In this document: positions 52,793-62,197 of the stretch, piece after piece
How the letters are laid out: each line of letters begins with the position of its first letter
How positions within the stretch are numbered: the stretch's first letter is position 1
Source: Clostridiales bacterium
Lineage (GTDB): Bacteria > Bacillota > Clostridia > Lachnospirales > Lachnospiraceae
Reading direction: 5' to 3'
DNA length: 64,000 nt
Assembly: GCA_021202925.1 (NCBI GenBank)
Contig: JAJQCD010000010.1
Span: 126,427 to 190,426 of the forward strand
Notes under the pieces: model-generated
Seen by the model: the letters and a program-made list of their open reading frames with translations, nothing else
Databases searched by the model: none
Told to the model about the DNA's origin: nothing
Position numbers and translations under genes: made by a program

Positions 52793-54270
52793 AACAGTCC
52801 GTATTAATCGTTGATGACGAACAGGCAATTCTGGAGGGCTTAAGGCAGATGCTTCTGCGTAATCTGACCGAACTGGATGTGATCACATGCAGCGATGGCC
52901 TGCAGGCATGTGAAATCCTGAGGCAGAAGGATTTTGATGTAATTATTTCTGATGTGATGATGCCGGAAATGACCGGTATTCAGCTGCTCCAGCAAATTCA
53001 ACAGAGAGAATATGTTCCCGGCGTTCTCATGATCAGTGGTTATGATGACTTTCATTATGTAAGGGAATCCATGCGCCTGGGAGCGTCAGACTATCTTCTT
53101 AAGCCAATTCAGCAGGAGGAAATGCTGGAAGCAGTGCAAAAACTTTTGCGTGAAAATCGGAACAGAGGAAAAAATGTTACGCTTCTGGAAGATGATGAAG
53201 ACGCGTTTTCCTGGCTGATACATCAGAAATATGAATGCAGGGATACGGTGAAAGTCTGGTTGCGGACACATGGTATCCGGGAAGAAACCATGGTCTGGCC
53301 GTTTCTGATTCGGGTTCGGGACAGTGATACCCATTTGCTGGAGACAGAATTGAAGCGAACATTGCCGCATCGGGGAGTAGGACGTTTTTGTTGTTTTACC
53401 AGACGGGAGTTCATTTATCTGCTGGTTTTTGACGGGGCATCTGATTCTGTTGTGATGGTTCTGAATGAAATTCAGAATGGGAATCCGGGGTATATGCTGC
53501 GTTATGGCACGCCGACTGTCGCCTGTGAAGTCAGTGAATTGCCGGCGTCCATTGATATATGTAGGGAACGGATGGATCAGTCGTACTTTGATTTTCCAAT
53601 GTTATTGCCCACGCCGGAAGGCACAATGGAAGATTATCTTGCGGCCGCAGGCACGGCGGTGAAAGAACTGAATGAAACCGCTTTGTTTCGTGCGCTCCAT
53701 GCTTACCTCGCCTGTGCTCAGCATCAGAGGGTAACAAGAACCTTCATCGTAAAGAGTCTGACAAACTGGCTGTATTCCATCCTTGGTGGAATGAGCGGAA
53801 TGATTCGTATTGTAAGTAAATATAAATTAACGGAATATGACCTTGCAGAACAGATTCGAACTGCGCCATCTTTATCGATTCTTGAGAAAAGGCTGAAGAA
53901 TATCTGGTCCCTGTATCTGGGAGATTATAAAAATACGCAAAACCGTCGCACTCTGCAGATGGATCGGGTTGTGGAATTCGTGCGCGCAAATCTGGCAGAT
54001 AGTTGCCAGATTGCAGATGCCGCTGCTCTGATCGATGTTTCTCCAAATTATCTGAGTACCATTTTCCGGGAGCATATGGGAGTCACATTTCGGGATTATG
54101 TTCGTGAAGAACGGATCAAAAAGGCAATGCAACTGATTCAGGAAACCAACCTGAAGCTTTATGAGATTGCGGGCGCGGTCGGTTATCAGGATGCCGGACA
54201 TTTTAGCCGGGCATTTAAGCAGGTTACCGGGCACAGTCCCCAGTATTATATGAAGAAAATAGATTCCTGA
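52789..54270 (+). CDS. Response regulator with AraC-type DNA-binding domain (YesN-type)
   Basis: 493 residues. The receiver domain (1-120) has phosphoacceptor Asp55 in DVIISDVMMPEM and Lys in YLLKPI. A middle region of unknown fold spans about 125-385. The C-terminal double helix-turn-helix (about 395-492) has ADAAALIDVSPNYLSTIF and AGAVGYQDAGHFSRAFKQVT. It should activate the importer genes starting at 54390 in response to the YesM-type kinase. It overlaps the kinase gene by ATGA. Confidence 0.95.
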   Translation: MKQSVLIVDDEQAILEGLRQMLLRNLTELDVITCSDGLQACEILRQKDFDVIISDVMMPEMTGIQLLQQIQQREYVPGVLMISGYDDFHYVRESMRLGASDYLLKPIQQEEMLEAVQKLLRENRNRGKNVTLLEDDEDAFSWLIHQKYECRDTVKVWLRTHGIREETMVWPFLIRVRDSDTHLLETELKRTLPHRGVGRFCCFTRREFIYLLVFDGASDSVVMVLNEIQNGNPGYMLRYGTPTVACEVSELPASIDICRERMDQSYFDFPMLLPTPEGTMEDYLAAAGTAVKELNETALFRALHAYLACAQHQRVTRTFIVKSLTNWLYSILGGMSGMIRIVSKYKLTEYDLAEQIRTAPSLSILEKRLKNIWSLYLGDYKNTQNRRTLQMDRVVEFVRANLADSCQIADAAALIDVSPNYLSTIFREHMGVTFRDYVREERIKKAMQLIQETNLKLYEIAGAVGYQDAGHFSRAFKQVTGHSPQYYMKKIDS

Positions 54271-54312
54271 TTCAAAATCGTATAAAATGGCAAGAAATCC
54301 GAATTCAAAATA

Positions 54313-54341
54313 TTTACGAAAAAATATTGGCATGATAAGAT
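54313..54341 (+). promoter_or_regulatory. Putative promoter of the third importer operon
   Basis: TTTACG (54313-54318), 17-bp spacer, TAAGAT (54336-54341). The weak boxes fit a promoter that needs the AraC-type activator encoded just upstream. Confidence 0.45.
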
Positions 54342-54389
54342 TATTTTGTAAGAAATGTCAAAATGGTTCGTTGTGAAGGAGGATGAAGA

Positions 54390-55703
54390 ATGTTACGAAA
54401 AAAATTGTTCCTGGCAGGCATGGCGGCAGCGATGGGAGCATTGGCATGCACCGGCTGCGGCAGTGGATCAACAACAAGTGAGACCGCAGCAGCAAAACAG
54501 GAAGGAACGGAAGCAGCGGCAGGGGAAGAAGTTTCTTCTGGAAACAGTGGTAAGGCAGTTGAAATTGAATTTTTCTCATTGAAACCGGAAGCGATGGACT
54601 GCTATGAAAGTCTGATCAACAGGTTTAACGAGGAAAATCCGGATGTTCATGTGACGCTGACCTCTACTTCCGATGCACAGACGGTATTCCTTACCCGTGT
54701 ATCGACCAATGATATTCCGGAACTTTGCTATGTGTATTACAATGCGACTTACATTGAATTTGAGAAGGAAGGCCTGTTCGAAGATCTGACCGGTGATCCG
54801 ATTCTTGATCTGGTAGACAAGAGCATCCAGGATATGGCGTATGTCGATGATTCGATTTATTGTGTCCCGGTCACATTGTCTCCGGCTGGAATTTACTACA
54901 ATGTTGATCTGTTTGAGGAAAAAGGATATACTTACCCGCAGACTTACGAAGAACTGATTGCACTTTGCGAGCAGATGAAAGCGGACGGAATTACCCCGTT
55001 TGCGTTTTCTGACAAGACCGTATCCACGATCGGACAGCGTGCAGAACGTCTTCTTGGCGGAAACATCAATTATCAGGTCGCAGATAAATTTGCCGAGGTC
55101 GGCGCGGGCAACACGTCCTGGACGCAGGAGCCTGAGTTGAGAAGACTGGCTGAGGTGGAATTGGAACTGCATCAGTATTGCCAGGACGATTTCCTTGGAA
55201 CTGCGCATGAGGATGCAATTGCAATGTTTGTCAATCAGGAAGTAGCGATGATTTATTCCGGAACCTGGGCGGCTACGACGATCAACGACGGGGAGCCGGA
55301 TTTCCGGTATGAGATGCTGTCATTCCCTGCTATTGACGGTGTGACTCCTTACGCATGTACGAATCCGGATACCTGTTATGCGATTTCTTCTGCCTGCACA
55401 GAAGAGGAGCGCGACGGTGCGTATCGTTTTATGGAATTTTTGCTGAGTCAGGAAGCGATGGAAGAATGGCTGCAGACGGATCTCTCTCCGAATATGGCGG
55501 TCAATGCGGAATATGATGTGGATTGCTTCAGCACCCTGACGAAAGAGATGAACGAGGGCGCGATTTCACTTCTTCCGTCTGTTTCACAGCCTGCCGGATT
55601 CCGAAACAGCTGGCAGGTCCTGATCCAGCAGCTTCTGATCGATCAGGATATTGATGCGTTCCTGCAGGCAAGCGATGAGGTAACAATGGAGTATTATAAC
55701 TAG
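54390..55703 (+). CDS. Sugar ABC transporter substrate-binding lipoprotein
   Basis: 437 residues. Lipoprotein signal with Cys23 in ACTGC, an Ala/Gly/Glu-rich linker, then KAVEIEFFSLKPEAMDCYES. Family 1 features are IPELCYVYYNATYIEFEKEG, SIYCVPVTLSPAGIYYNVDL and the C-terminal FMEFLLSQEAMEEWLQTD. GAAGGAGGATG precedes the start. It is the outer component of the importer controlled by the adjacent two-component system. The ligand is probably a plant or host glycan fragment, judged from the neighbouring esterase and secreted barrel protein. Confidence 0.93.
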   Translation: MLRKKLFLAGMAAAMGALACTGCGSGSTTSETAAAKQEGTEAAAGEEVSSGNSGKAVEIEFFSLKPEAMDCYESLINRFNEENPDVHVTLTSTSDAQTVFLTRVSTNDIPELCYVYYNATYIEFEKEGLFEDLTGDPILDLVDKSIQDMAYVDDSIYCVPVTLSPAGIYYNVDLFEEKGYTYPQTYEELIALCEQMKADGITPFAFSDKTVSTIGQRAERLLGGNINYQVADKFAEVGAGNTSWTQEPELRRLAEVELELHQYCQDDFLGTAHEDAIAMFVNQEVAMIYSGTWAATTINDGEPDFRYEMLSFPAIDGVTPYACTNPDTCYAISSACTEEERDGAYRFMEFLLSQEAMEEWLQTDLSPNMAVNAEYDVDCFSTLTKEMNEGAISLLPSVSQPAGFRNSWQVLIQQLLIDQDIDAFLQASDEVTMEYYN

Positions 55704-55735
55704 TCGGAAGATCGTTTCAGATGAAACGGTAAGAC

Positions 55736-55791
55736 AGGAAGGGCGGCTGCAAAAGAGCTGGTTTTACGCTTATTTGGCAGCCGCCCTTCCT
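55736..55791 (+). terminator. Strong hairpin between binding protein and permeases
   Basis: AGGAAGGGCGGCTGC (55736-55750) and GCAGCCGCCCTTCCT (55777-55791) form a perfect 15-bp stem without a T-run. A smaller CGTTTC/GAAACG hairpin precedes it at 55713-55728. It probably protects the binding-protein mRNA or attenuates permease transcription. Confidence 0.65.
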
Positions 55792-55833
55792 GAAAAATCA
55801 TTTCATATTGATAATGGAGTGGAGTGCATATAT

Positions 55834-56727
55834 ATGAAAAAAAACAATGGAAAATCAAGATTGGGACGTGAGAAATATATAACATATCTGCTGTTTGCGC
55901 TCCCGGGATTTCTTCTTTATCTCTGTTTTTTTGTATCGCCATTGTTCCTGGGAGTCTACTATTCTCTGCTTGACTGGAACGGATTTTCGAAGAATTATAA
56001 TTTTATCGGGTTGAAAAACTATGTAAAAGCATTTTCAAACAATGATTTCAGACGAGCCATTTTATTTAATATCCGATACAGCATTATGCTGATTATCCTG
56101 GTGATTGCCATCAGCCTGTTTTTATCGGTCATATTGAACAGAAATTTTCGCTTTCGCACCTTTGTCCGTTCGGTATTTTTCATGCCGGCTGTTTTGAGTA
56201 TGCTGACTGTCGGCCTTATTTTCAGCGAGATATATTTTCGGGCGCTTCCTGCATTCGGGCAATTGACGGGAATTCCGGCTTTGTCTGCGAATATTCTTTC
56301 CAGTAAAACCACCGCCATATTTGGCGTACTGTTTGTGCATGTGTGGCAGGGGGTGGCGATTCCGACGGTGCTGCTGATGTCGGCATTGCAGACCGTTCCG
56401 TCTGAGATTCTGGAATCCAGCCTGATTGACGGTGCCAATCGCTGGCAGCAATTCTGGAAGATTATGATGCCGTTTCTTGTCCCGACTCTTGGAGTGATTC
56501 TGGTTTTGCTGTTGAGAGATGGTCTGACGTTGTTTGATTATGTCTATGGTCTGACAGAAGGTGGGCCAGGTGGCGCTACAAGAACGATCACTTTGTTGAT
56601 TTATCAGCAGGGCTTTGAGGAATGGAATTTCAGTTTTGCCATTGCGGAGTCTTTGATTCTGTCGGTTCTGCTGGCTTCTCTTTCTCTTGTGCAGATCACA
56701 TTTACACAGAAGAAGCAGATTTATTAA
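55834..56727 (+). CDS. Sugar ABC transporter permease (MsmF/UgpA type)
   Basis: 297-residue CUT1 permease with about six helices. EAA loop: EILESSLIDGANRWQQFWKI. The C-terminal TEGGPGGATRTITLLIYQQG is typical. ATG 55834 follows GGAGTGGAG; an upstream in-frame start at 55774 lies inside the hairpin and is rejected. It is separated from the next permease by 14 bases. Confidence 0.93.
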   Translation: MKKNNGKSRLGREKYITYLLFALPGFLLYLCFFVSPLFLGVYYSLLDWNGFSKNYNFIGLKNYVKAFSNNDFRRAILFNIRYSIMLIILVIAISLFLSVILNRNFRFRTFVRSVFFMPAVLSMLTVGLIFSEIYFRALPAFGQLTGIPALSANILSSKTTAIFGVLFVHVWQGVAIPTVLLMSALQTVPSEILESSLIDGANRWQQFWKIMMPFLVPTLGVILVLLLRDGLTLFDYVYGLTEGGPGGATRTITLLIYQQGFEEWNFSFAIAESLILSVLLASLSLVQITFTQKKQIY

Positions 56728-56741
56728 GGGAGGGGTGAAGA

Positions 56742-57590
56742 ATGCCTGTAAAAGAAAAAGCAAAACTTGATAAAATGGGGCTTCCCTCCATACTGGTGAT
56801 TGTCATTGGCATGATTCTGATTTTATTGCCATTGTATCTGACGATAATTACTTCGCTGAAGACGAAAAAGGAATTGATCCGGAACTTTTTTTTACTTCCG
56901 GAAAGCCTGTATCTGGGAAATTTTAAAGAAATCGTGACGGATCCGGACTATTTTTATGCGATTACGAACTCGTTGATGATCACGGGAGTTTCGTTACTGG
57001 TGATGATGGTGATTCTTCCCATGCTCGCGTATCCGCTTGGACGGGGTATGAAAAAAAGCAGACTCTTTCATGTCATGTATCTGATTGTAATTGCGGGCAT
57101 CTTTGTTCCGTTTCAGGTTCGCATGCTGCCGCTGGTCAAGCTGATGAACGCCCTGCACCTGACAAACCGGCTGGGAATTATTATCCTTTACATTGCCACC
57201 TCTGTCTGCGAGGGAACATTCCTATATGTGGGGTACCTGGGATCCATACCGGAAGAACTGGAGGATGCGGCTTATATCGATGGCGCCAGTACGGCGTATC
57301 TTTTCCGCAGAATCATTTACCCACTGTTAAAACCGATTACGGCTACCGTTATGATTAAAAACGGACTCTGGATCTGGAATGACTTCATGCTGCCGTTGAT
57401 TATGCTGAACAAATCTTCGAAGTATCATACAATTACGTTGTTCCAGTATTCATTTAAGACGGCATATACGACGGATTATACGCTGGCTTTTGCTACGTTT
57501 CTGATGGCAATGCTGCCGTTGCTTATTTTGTATGTGTTCTGTCAGAAGTATATTATGAGTGGACTGACCAATGGAGCGGTAAAGGGATAG
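56742..57590 (+). CDS. Sugar ABC transporter permease (MsmG/UgpE type)
   Basis: 282-residue partner permease with about six helices. EAA loop: ELEDAAYIDGASTAYLFRRI. The C-terminal SGLTNGAVKG ending matches the other two MsmG-type permeases of the window. GGGAGGGG precedes the start. The CE15-like esterase starts 10 bases after its stop, so import and esterase action are linked. Confidence 0.93.
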   Translation: MPVKEKAKLDKMGLPSILVIVIGMILILLPLYLTIITSLKTKKELIRNFFLLPESLYLGNFKEIVTDPDYFYAITNSLMITGVSLLVMMVILPMLAYPLGRGMKKSRLFHVMYLIVIAGIFVPFQVRMLPLVKLMNALHLTNRLGIIILYIATSVCEGTFLYVGYLGSIPEELEDAAYIDGASTAYLFRRIIYPLLKPITATVMIKNGLWIWNDFMLPLIMLNKSSKYHTITLFQYSFKTAYTTDYTLAFATFLMAMLPLLILYVFCQKYIMSGLTNGAVKG

Positions 57591-57600
57591 GAGACTGACT

Positions 57601-58701
57601 ATGAAAAAAATGGAATGGGATCGATTGCCGGATATCCTCACCGGCATGGATGGAACGAAAGTGACAGACAGGGAAACCTGGGAGAAGAAAAGAAGACCTG
57701 AAATTGTAGATTTTTTTTCCAGGGAGGTATATGGAACGTTTCCTCCCCGTCCGGAAAAATTATCTTTTTTCATCTCACAGCATGATGAAAATGCGTTAGA
57801 AGGGACTGCCATTCAGGAGACGGTAATCATTTCTTTTGCCGGACCTTATGGTGAATATTCGTTTGAACTGTACATGTTTCTTCCTAAGTGTGAAGAGCCA
57901 TGCCCGATGGCAGTGCTGATCTGCAATCGCGACAAGCAGGAAAATATGGATTTGACACGCAGACAGAGAACCGGCTTCTGGCCGGTAGAGGAAATTGTTG
58001 CTCGCGGATGGGCAACCTGTGCATTTCATACGGAGGACGTCGATACGGATGCGGATGATGGTTTTGTGAATGGGGTTCATCATGTGTTCACGCCTGAGCG
58101 CGGCCCGCATGACTGGGCAACCATATCAGCCTGGGCATGGGGAGCGATTCGTGTGATGGATTACCTGCAGACGGACAGACGGATTGATCCGGGTCGTATC
58201 ACACTGACCGGACAGTCTCGCGGTGGGAAAACCGCGCTGTATGCCGGCATGTGGGATACCAGATACCAGGCAGTATTTTCCAGTTGTTCCGGTTGTGTGG
58301 GCGCAGCACTTTCCCGTTTTAAAGGTGGGGAAACCATCCGTCAGATCAATGAGGTTTTTCCATTCTGGTTCTGTGATTCGTTTAAGAAGTATAACGATCA
58401 TGAGTTTGACATGCCGATGGATCAGGACGCCCTTCTGGCGACGATCGCTCCCCGGCTACTGTATGTGACCAGTGCGACAGAGGATGACTGGGCAGATCCG
58501 GATGCAGAGTTAGAGAGCACAAAGCATGTCGCGGCAGTTTATCGTCTGTATGGAATGGAAGGATTGCCGGAAGACTGTCAGATAATCCCTAATATTCCGA
58601 TTCATGGAGAGCGGGTCGGCTATCATCGCCGGGAAGGGATTCATGATCTGACCGCGTTTGACTGGAATATATTTCTTGACTTTGTCGAACAAAGATTGTA
58701 A
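57601..58701 (+). CDS. CE15-like alpha/beta hydrolase (glucuronoyl or acyl esterase), cytosolic
   Basis: 366 residues. The nucleophile elbow GQSRGGKTALYAG carries Ser206, the G-x-S-R-x-G-K form typical of carbohydrate esterase family 15. Glu/Asp in SATEDDWADPDAE and His348 in YHRREGIHDLTAFDW complete the likely triad, and both segments are CE15-like. CE15 enzymes cut ester bonds of 4-O-methylglucuronic acid in xylan-lignin links and are normally secreted. This one has no signal peptide and is in an importer operon, so it would de-esterify oligosaccharides after uptake. An acetylxylan-type substrate is an alternative. Confidence 0.78.
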   Translation: MKKMEWDRLPDILTGMDGTKVTDRETWEKKRRPEIVDFFSREVYGTFPPRPEKLSFFISQHDENALEGTAIQETVIISFAGPYGEYSFELYMFLPKCEEPCPMAVLICNRDKQENMDLTRRQRTGFWPVEEIVARGWATCAFHTEDVDTDADDGFVNGVHHVFTPERGPHDWATISAWAWGAIRVMDYLQTDRRIDPGRITLTGQSRGGKTALYAGMWDTRYQAVFSSCSGCVGAALSRFKGGETIRQINEVFPFWFCDSFKKYNDHEFDMPMDQDALLATIAPRLLYVTSATEDDWADPDAELESTKHVAAVYRLYGMEGLPEDCQIIPNIPIHGERVGYHRREGIHDLTAFDWNIFLDFVEQRL

Positions 58702-58720
58702 TTGACGGGAGGTCTTACAC

Positions 58721-59602
58721 TTGTCGTTTCTGGAAAAGAATCCACTGCTTGTGATGGCGGTAGGAGTAACAGGAATATCCATGTCGGCTATCTTGGTGAG
58801 ATTTTCCCAGGCGCCGTCCCTGATCACTGCCTGTTACCGGATGCTTTGGACGGCGCTCATTATGCTGGCAGTGACATTTGGTAACCGTACGTCTCGCCGG
58901 GAACTGGTCTCGGTCAGCCGCAGAACGTTGTGTATGTGCGGAATCAGTGGTTTGTTCCTGGCTCTGCACCTTGCCGTCTGGTTTGAATCTCTGAGCCAGA
59001 CGTCTGTGGCAAGTTCCACGGCGATTGTCTGCACCGAGGTGATCTGGGTCGCCATGGGATACTGTTTCTTCCTGAAGGGGAGAATTTCTCTGTCGGCAGC
59101 CGCCAGCATTGGCGTTACCCTGATTGGCAGTCTGGTCATTGCCATGTCCGATTATTCCGCAGGCGACAGTCATCTCTATGGCGATGCGCTGGCTCTGGCC
59201 GCGGCTGTGTTCTGCGCGGTTTATACGCTGATTGGCAGCGAGGAACGGCGCAGTCTCTCTACCACAATTTATACCTGTATCGTATATGTCTCCTGCAGCA
59301 TCTTTCTGGTGATCGCCGTGATCATAAGCGGCCTGCCATTGACCGGCTATGGCTGGGATTCGATTGCGGTCGGGTTCCTGCTTGCGGTTTGCTCCACGCT
59401 GCTTGGGCACAGCATCTTCAGCTGGTGTCTGCGGTATTTTTCTCCCTCTTTTGTGTCCGCATGCCGCCTGTGTGAGCCGGTAGGGGCGTCTGTCTTTGCG
59501 CTGCTTCTGTTTGGGGAAAAGCTGGCTTTGCTGCAGGTAGCCGGGGGCGTGATCACGATTGCGGGGGTGTGGCTGTATTCCCGGTTTGAAAAGCATGCGT
59601 AA
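58721..59602 (+). CDS. EamA/DMT-family transporter
   Basis: 293 residues with about ten hydrophobic helices in two EamA repeats (VGVTGISMSAILVRFSQAPS near the start and SHLYGDALALAAAVFCAVYT in the second half). It probably exports a metabolite or amino acid; the substrate is unknown. It starts with TTG at 58721 behind GGGAGG. It lies 19 bases after the esterase gene and ends before a clear terminator, so it is the last gene of that operon or weakly linked to it. Confidence 0.88.
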   Translation: MSFLEKNPLLVMAVGVTGISMSAILVRFSQAPSLITACYRMLWTALIMLAVTFGNRTSRRELVSVSRRTLCMCGISGLFLALHLAVWFESLSQTSVASSTAIVCTEVIWVAMGYCFFLKGRISLSAAASIGVTLIGSLVIAMSDYSAGDSHLYGDALALAAAVFCAVYTLIGSEERRSLSTTIYTCIVYVSCSIFLVIAVIISGLPLTGYGWDSIAVGFLLAVCSTLLGHSIFSWCLRYFSPSFVSACRLCEPVGASVFALLLFGEKLALLQVAGGVITIAGVWLYSRFEKHA

Positions 59603-59651
59603 GGAGGTTCCCTGAATTTACATCTGTTTCCTGTATCATGACACCATATAT

Positions 59652-59675
59652 GGGCGGCTTTGCCGCCCTTTTTGT
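59652..59675 (+). terminator. Intrinsic terminator after the EamA transporter
   Basis: GGGCGGC, a TTT loop, and GCCGCCC are followed by TTTTTGTT. Confidence 0.9.
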
Positions 59676-59749
59676 TGCCTGAAATTGTGTCTGTCTTTCG
59701 GATTTTACAGGAATTTCATCCAGATTTTTCAATGAGGTGATAGGATACA

Positions 59750-59992
59750 GTGAATGTTGAAAAAGGAAGTGGGAGAAATGCGGAAAAGACGCTGAACGGG
59801 GAATGGAACGGGAGGTATGAAAAGAAGCAGAACATGATAAAACAAATGACAGGACGTCTGCTGGAGTGGCTGATTGTCCACCTGGAGAAGATCCGGCAGA
59901 ATCTGAAAAAGGGAGACAAAGACGAAACGATGAAGAGCACGGAAAAGAAAAATCAGGGAAAGAGAACGGAAGAAAAACCGCGCCGTATATGA
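59750..59992 (+). CDS. Possible small basic protein coupled to ppk1
   Basis: An 80-codon frame from GTG 59750, or a shorter one from an internal ATG (MIKQMTGRLLEWLIVHLEKI), ends at TGA 59990-59992, exactly overlapping the ppk1 ATG as ATGA. The composition is Lys/Glu/Arg-rich. There is no recognised family. It could be a real coupled small protein. Alternatively it could be part of the ppk1 N-terminus if a frameshift occurred just before 59989. Confidence 0.35.
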   Translation: MNVEKGSGRNAEKTLNGEWNGRYEKKQNMIKQMTGRLLEWLIVHLEKIRQNLKKGDKDETMKSTEKKNQGKRTEEKPRRI

Positions 59993-62037
59993 TGAACCGG
60001 GAATTGTCCTGGCTGAAATTCAATGAGAGAGTATTAAACGAGGCGGCCAACCCCAGGGTGCCGTTGGCGGAACGACTCTCCTTTGTGTCGATCTATCAGT
60101 CAAATCTGGACGAGTTTTACATGGTCCGGGTGGGCACGCTGATGGATCAGATGCACACCGGAGAGGAAATCCGGGAAAATAAAACCAATATGACGAGTGA
60201 GGAGCAGGTAACGGCGATCCTCCGGGAGACCGCGAAGCTGGATGCCAGAAAATCCCACGTTTACGAACAGCTGATGGGGGAGCTGGAACCGAAGGGGATC
60301 CGTCTGCTCAATTTCAACAAGCTGTCGGAAAGCGAACAGGCGCTGTTAAAGACCTACTTTAAGACAGAAATTGCTCCCTATCTTTCCGTTTATATTGTCG
60401 GAAAGGGACAGCCGTTTCCATTCCTGAAGAATAAGGACATATACGCAGCCGCACAGCTGATCAACGGGAACAAATGGCAGCGGACGGCAATCATCCCCTG
60501 CAGCAACAACATTTTCAGACGTCTGATTGATATTCCGACCAGACCGGGCACGTATATGCTGTCCGAGGAGCTGATCTTGCACTTCCTGCCGGACCTGTTT
60601 GACAATTATACGGTTGCGGAGAAATCTCTGCTGCGTGTCACCAGAAACGCGGACATTGATACAGAGACGGCCTACGATGAAGATCTGGATTACCGAGACG
60701 CGATGGAGAATCTGCTGAAAAAGAGAAAACGGATGAACCCGGTGCGAATGGAGCTTTCCAGAAAACTGAATAAAGAATTGCTGAAATCTCTTTGCCAGAG
60801 CATCGGAGTCGACAAGACACATGTGTTCCTTTCCGACGTGCCGCTGGATTTGTCTTTTGTTTCCGAACTGCAGAATTATCTGCGCGGAAAGAATCCGGAC
60901 GAGTTGTTTTATCAGAAACGGAGTCCCCGGATGAGTGTCATGCTGAATGACCGCGAGAAGCTGATCCCTCAGATTGAACAGAAGGATATCCTGCTGTCTT
61001 ATCCATATGAAAATATCAAGAGCTTTACGAACCTGCTCTACGAGGCGGCAAGAGATGAAAGCGTCGTCTCGATCAAAATCACTCTTTACCGTCTGGCAAA
61101 CCGCAGCCAGATTATTGACGCCATGGTGGAAGCCGCGGAAAACGGAAAAGAAGTTATTGCGCTGGTTGAACTGCGCGCCCGCTTCGATGAGGAGAGCAAC
61201 ATCGAATATTCCAGAAAGCTGGAGGAGGCGGGGTGCCGCGTACTCTATGGCCTGAGTGGATACAAGGTTCATTCCAAACTCTGCCTGATTACGAGAAAGA
61301 CAGAGGAAGGTCCCTTTTACATTACGCAGGTGGGCACCGGAAATTATAATGAAAAGACCTCTGCGCAGTACACGGATCTCTCCCTGATCACGGCAAATCA
61401 GGAGATCGGCCGGGAAGCGGCGGAAATCTTTTCCCATCTGTTAAAGGGTGAATTTATGGAAGAAACCAGGCAGTTCCTGGTCGCTCCCAGGTGCCTGCAG
61501 AATAAAGTGATCGAAAGGATCGACGAGGAGATTTCCTACGCCCAAAAGGGAGAATCGGCTTATATCGGAATTAAAATCAACTCTCTGACGGACAAGGCGA
61601 TCATTGACAAGCTGGTGGAGGCTTCCCAGGCCGGCGTGAAAATCGAGATGATTGTCCGCGGTATCTGCTGCCTGATTCCCGGAGTGGAAGGATACACGGA
61701 TAATATTACCGTAATCAGCATTGTCGGGCGGTTCCTGGAACACTCCCGCATCTATTGCTTCGGGACAAAAGAACGAGAGAACATTTATATTTCCTCCGCG
61801 GATTTCATGACAAGAAATACAATCCGCCGTGTGGAGGTTGCGGTGCCAATTCTGAATCAGCAGCTGAAAGAGCGCCTGGATGAGATGTTCGATACCATGA
61901 TGCTGGATGATGAAAAAGGAAAGCGGCTGACAGCGGAAGGCAACTATGTAGACAGAAATCTTGGAAATGAAAAACTGAATTCGCAGGAACTGTTTTATGA
62001 GAAAGCGTATCTTGCGGCGGAAAGAAAAGAGATTTAG
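59989..62037 (+). CDS. ppk1: Polyphosphate kinase 1
   Basis: 682 residues. Reversibly polymerises the gamma-phosphate of ATP into polyphosphate. The N-terminal NRELSWLKFNERVLNEAANP is diagnostic. Catalytic histidines are His428 in YKVHSKLCLI and His585 in FLEHSRIYCFG. SVVSIKITLYRLANRSQIID and TGNYNEKTSAQYTDL belong to the PLD-like catalytic halves. ATG 59989 gives a normal short N-terminus. A longer frame upstream to 59866 overlaps the small coupled frame and looks non-coding. The ribosome-binding site at 59989 is poor, supporting coupling. Confidence 0.95.
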   Translation: MMNRELSWLKFNERVLNEAANPRVPLAERLSFVSIYQSNLDEFYMVRVGTLMDQMHTGEEIRENKTNMTSEEQVTAILRETAKLDARKSHVYEQLMGELEPKGIRLLNFNKLSESEQALLKTYFKTEIAPYLSVYIVGKGQPFPFLKNKDIYAAAQLINGNKWQRTAIIPCSNNIFRRLIDIPTRPGTYMLSEELILHFLPDLFDNYTVAEKSLLRVTRNADIDTETAYDEDLDYRDAMENLLKKRKRMNPVRMELSRKLNKELLKSLCQSIGVDKTHVFLSDVPLDLSFVSELQNYLRGKNPDELFYQKRSPRMSVMLNDREKLIPQIEQKDILLSYPYENIKSFTNLLYEAARDESVVSIKITLYRLANRSQIIDAMVEAAENGKEVIALVELRARFDEESNIEYSRKLEEAGCRVLYGLSGYKVHSKLCLITRKTEEGPFYITQVGTGNYNEKTSAQYTDLSLITANQEIGREAAEIFSHLLKGEFMEETRQFLVAPRCLQNKVIERIDEEISYAQKGESAYIGIKINSLTDKAIIDKLVEASQAGVKIEMIVRGICCLIPGVEGYTDNITVISIVGRFLEHSRIYCFGTKERENIYISSADFMTRNTIRRVEVAVPILNQQLKERLDEMFDTMMLDDEKGKRLTAEGNYVDRNLGNEKLNSQELFYEKAYLAAERKEI

Positions 62038-62135
62038 AGAGCTCGGTATATACTTTGAATATCGAGTAAATGCAGCCAGTAAAAGGAAATTGTGGTCGCA
62101 ATGCTGTTCTTTGACCCGGGATAACGGATAGGGTA

Positions 62136-62164
62136 TTGACATTGTAAATAAAAATTTATACAAT
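62136..62164 (+). promoter_or_regulatory. Promoter and operator-like repeat of the antitoxin-mgtE unit
   Basis: TTGACA (62136-62141), 17-bp spacer, TACAAT (62159-62164). ATTGTA (62141-62146) and TACAAT (62159-62164) form an inverted repeat around the spacer, overlapping the -10 box. This fits autorepression by a RelB/DinJ antitoxin. Confidence 0.7.
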
Positions 62165-62197
62165 GAATATAAAAAAGAACGAAAGGAGTTGTGACCT

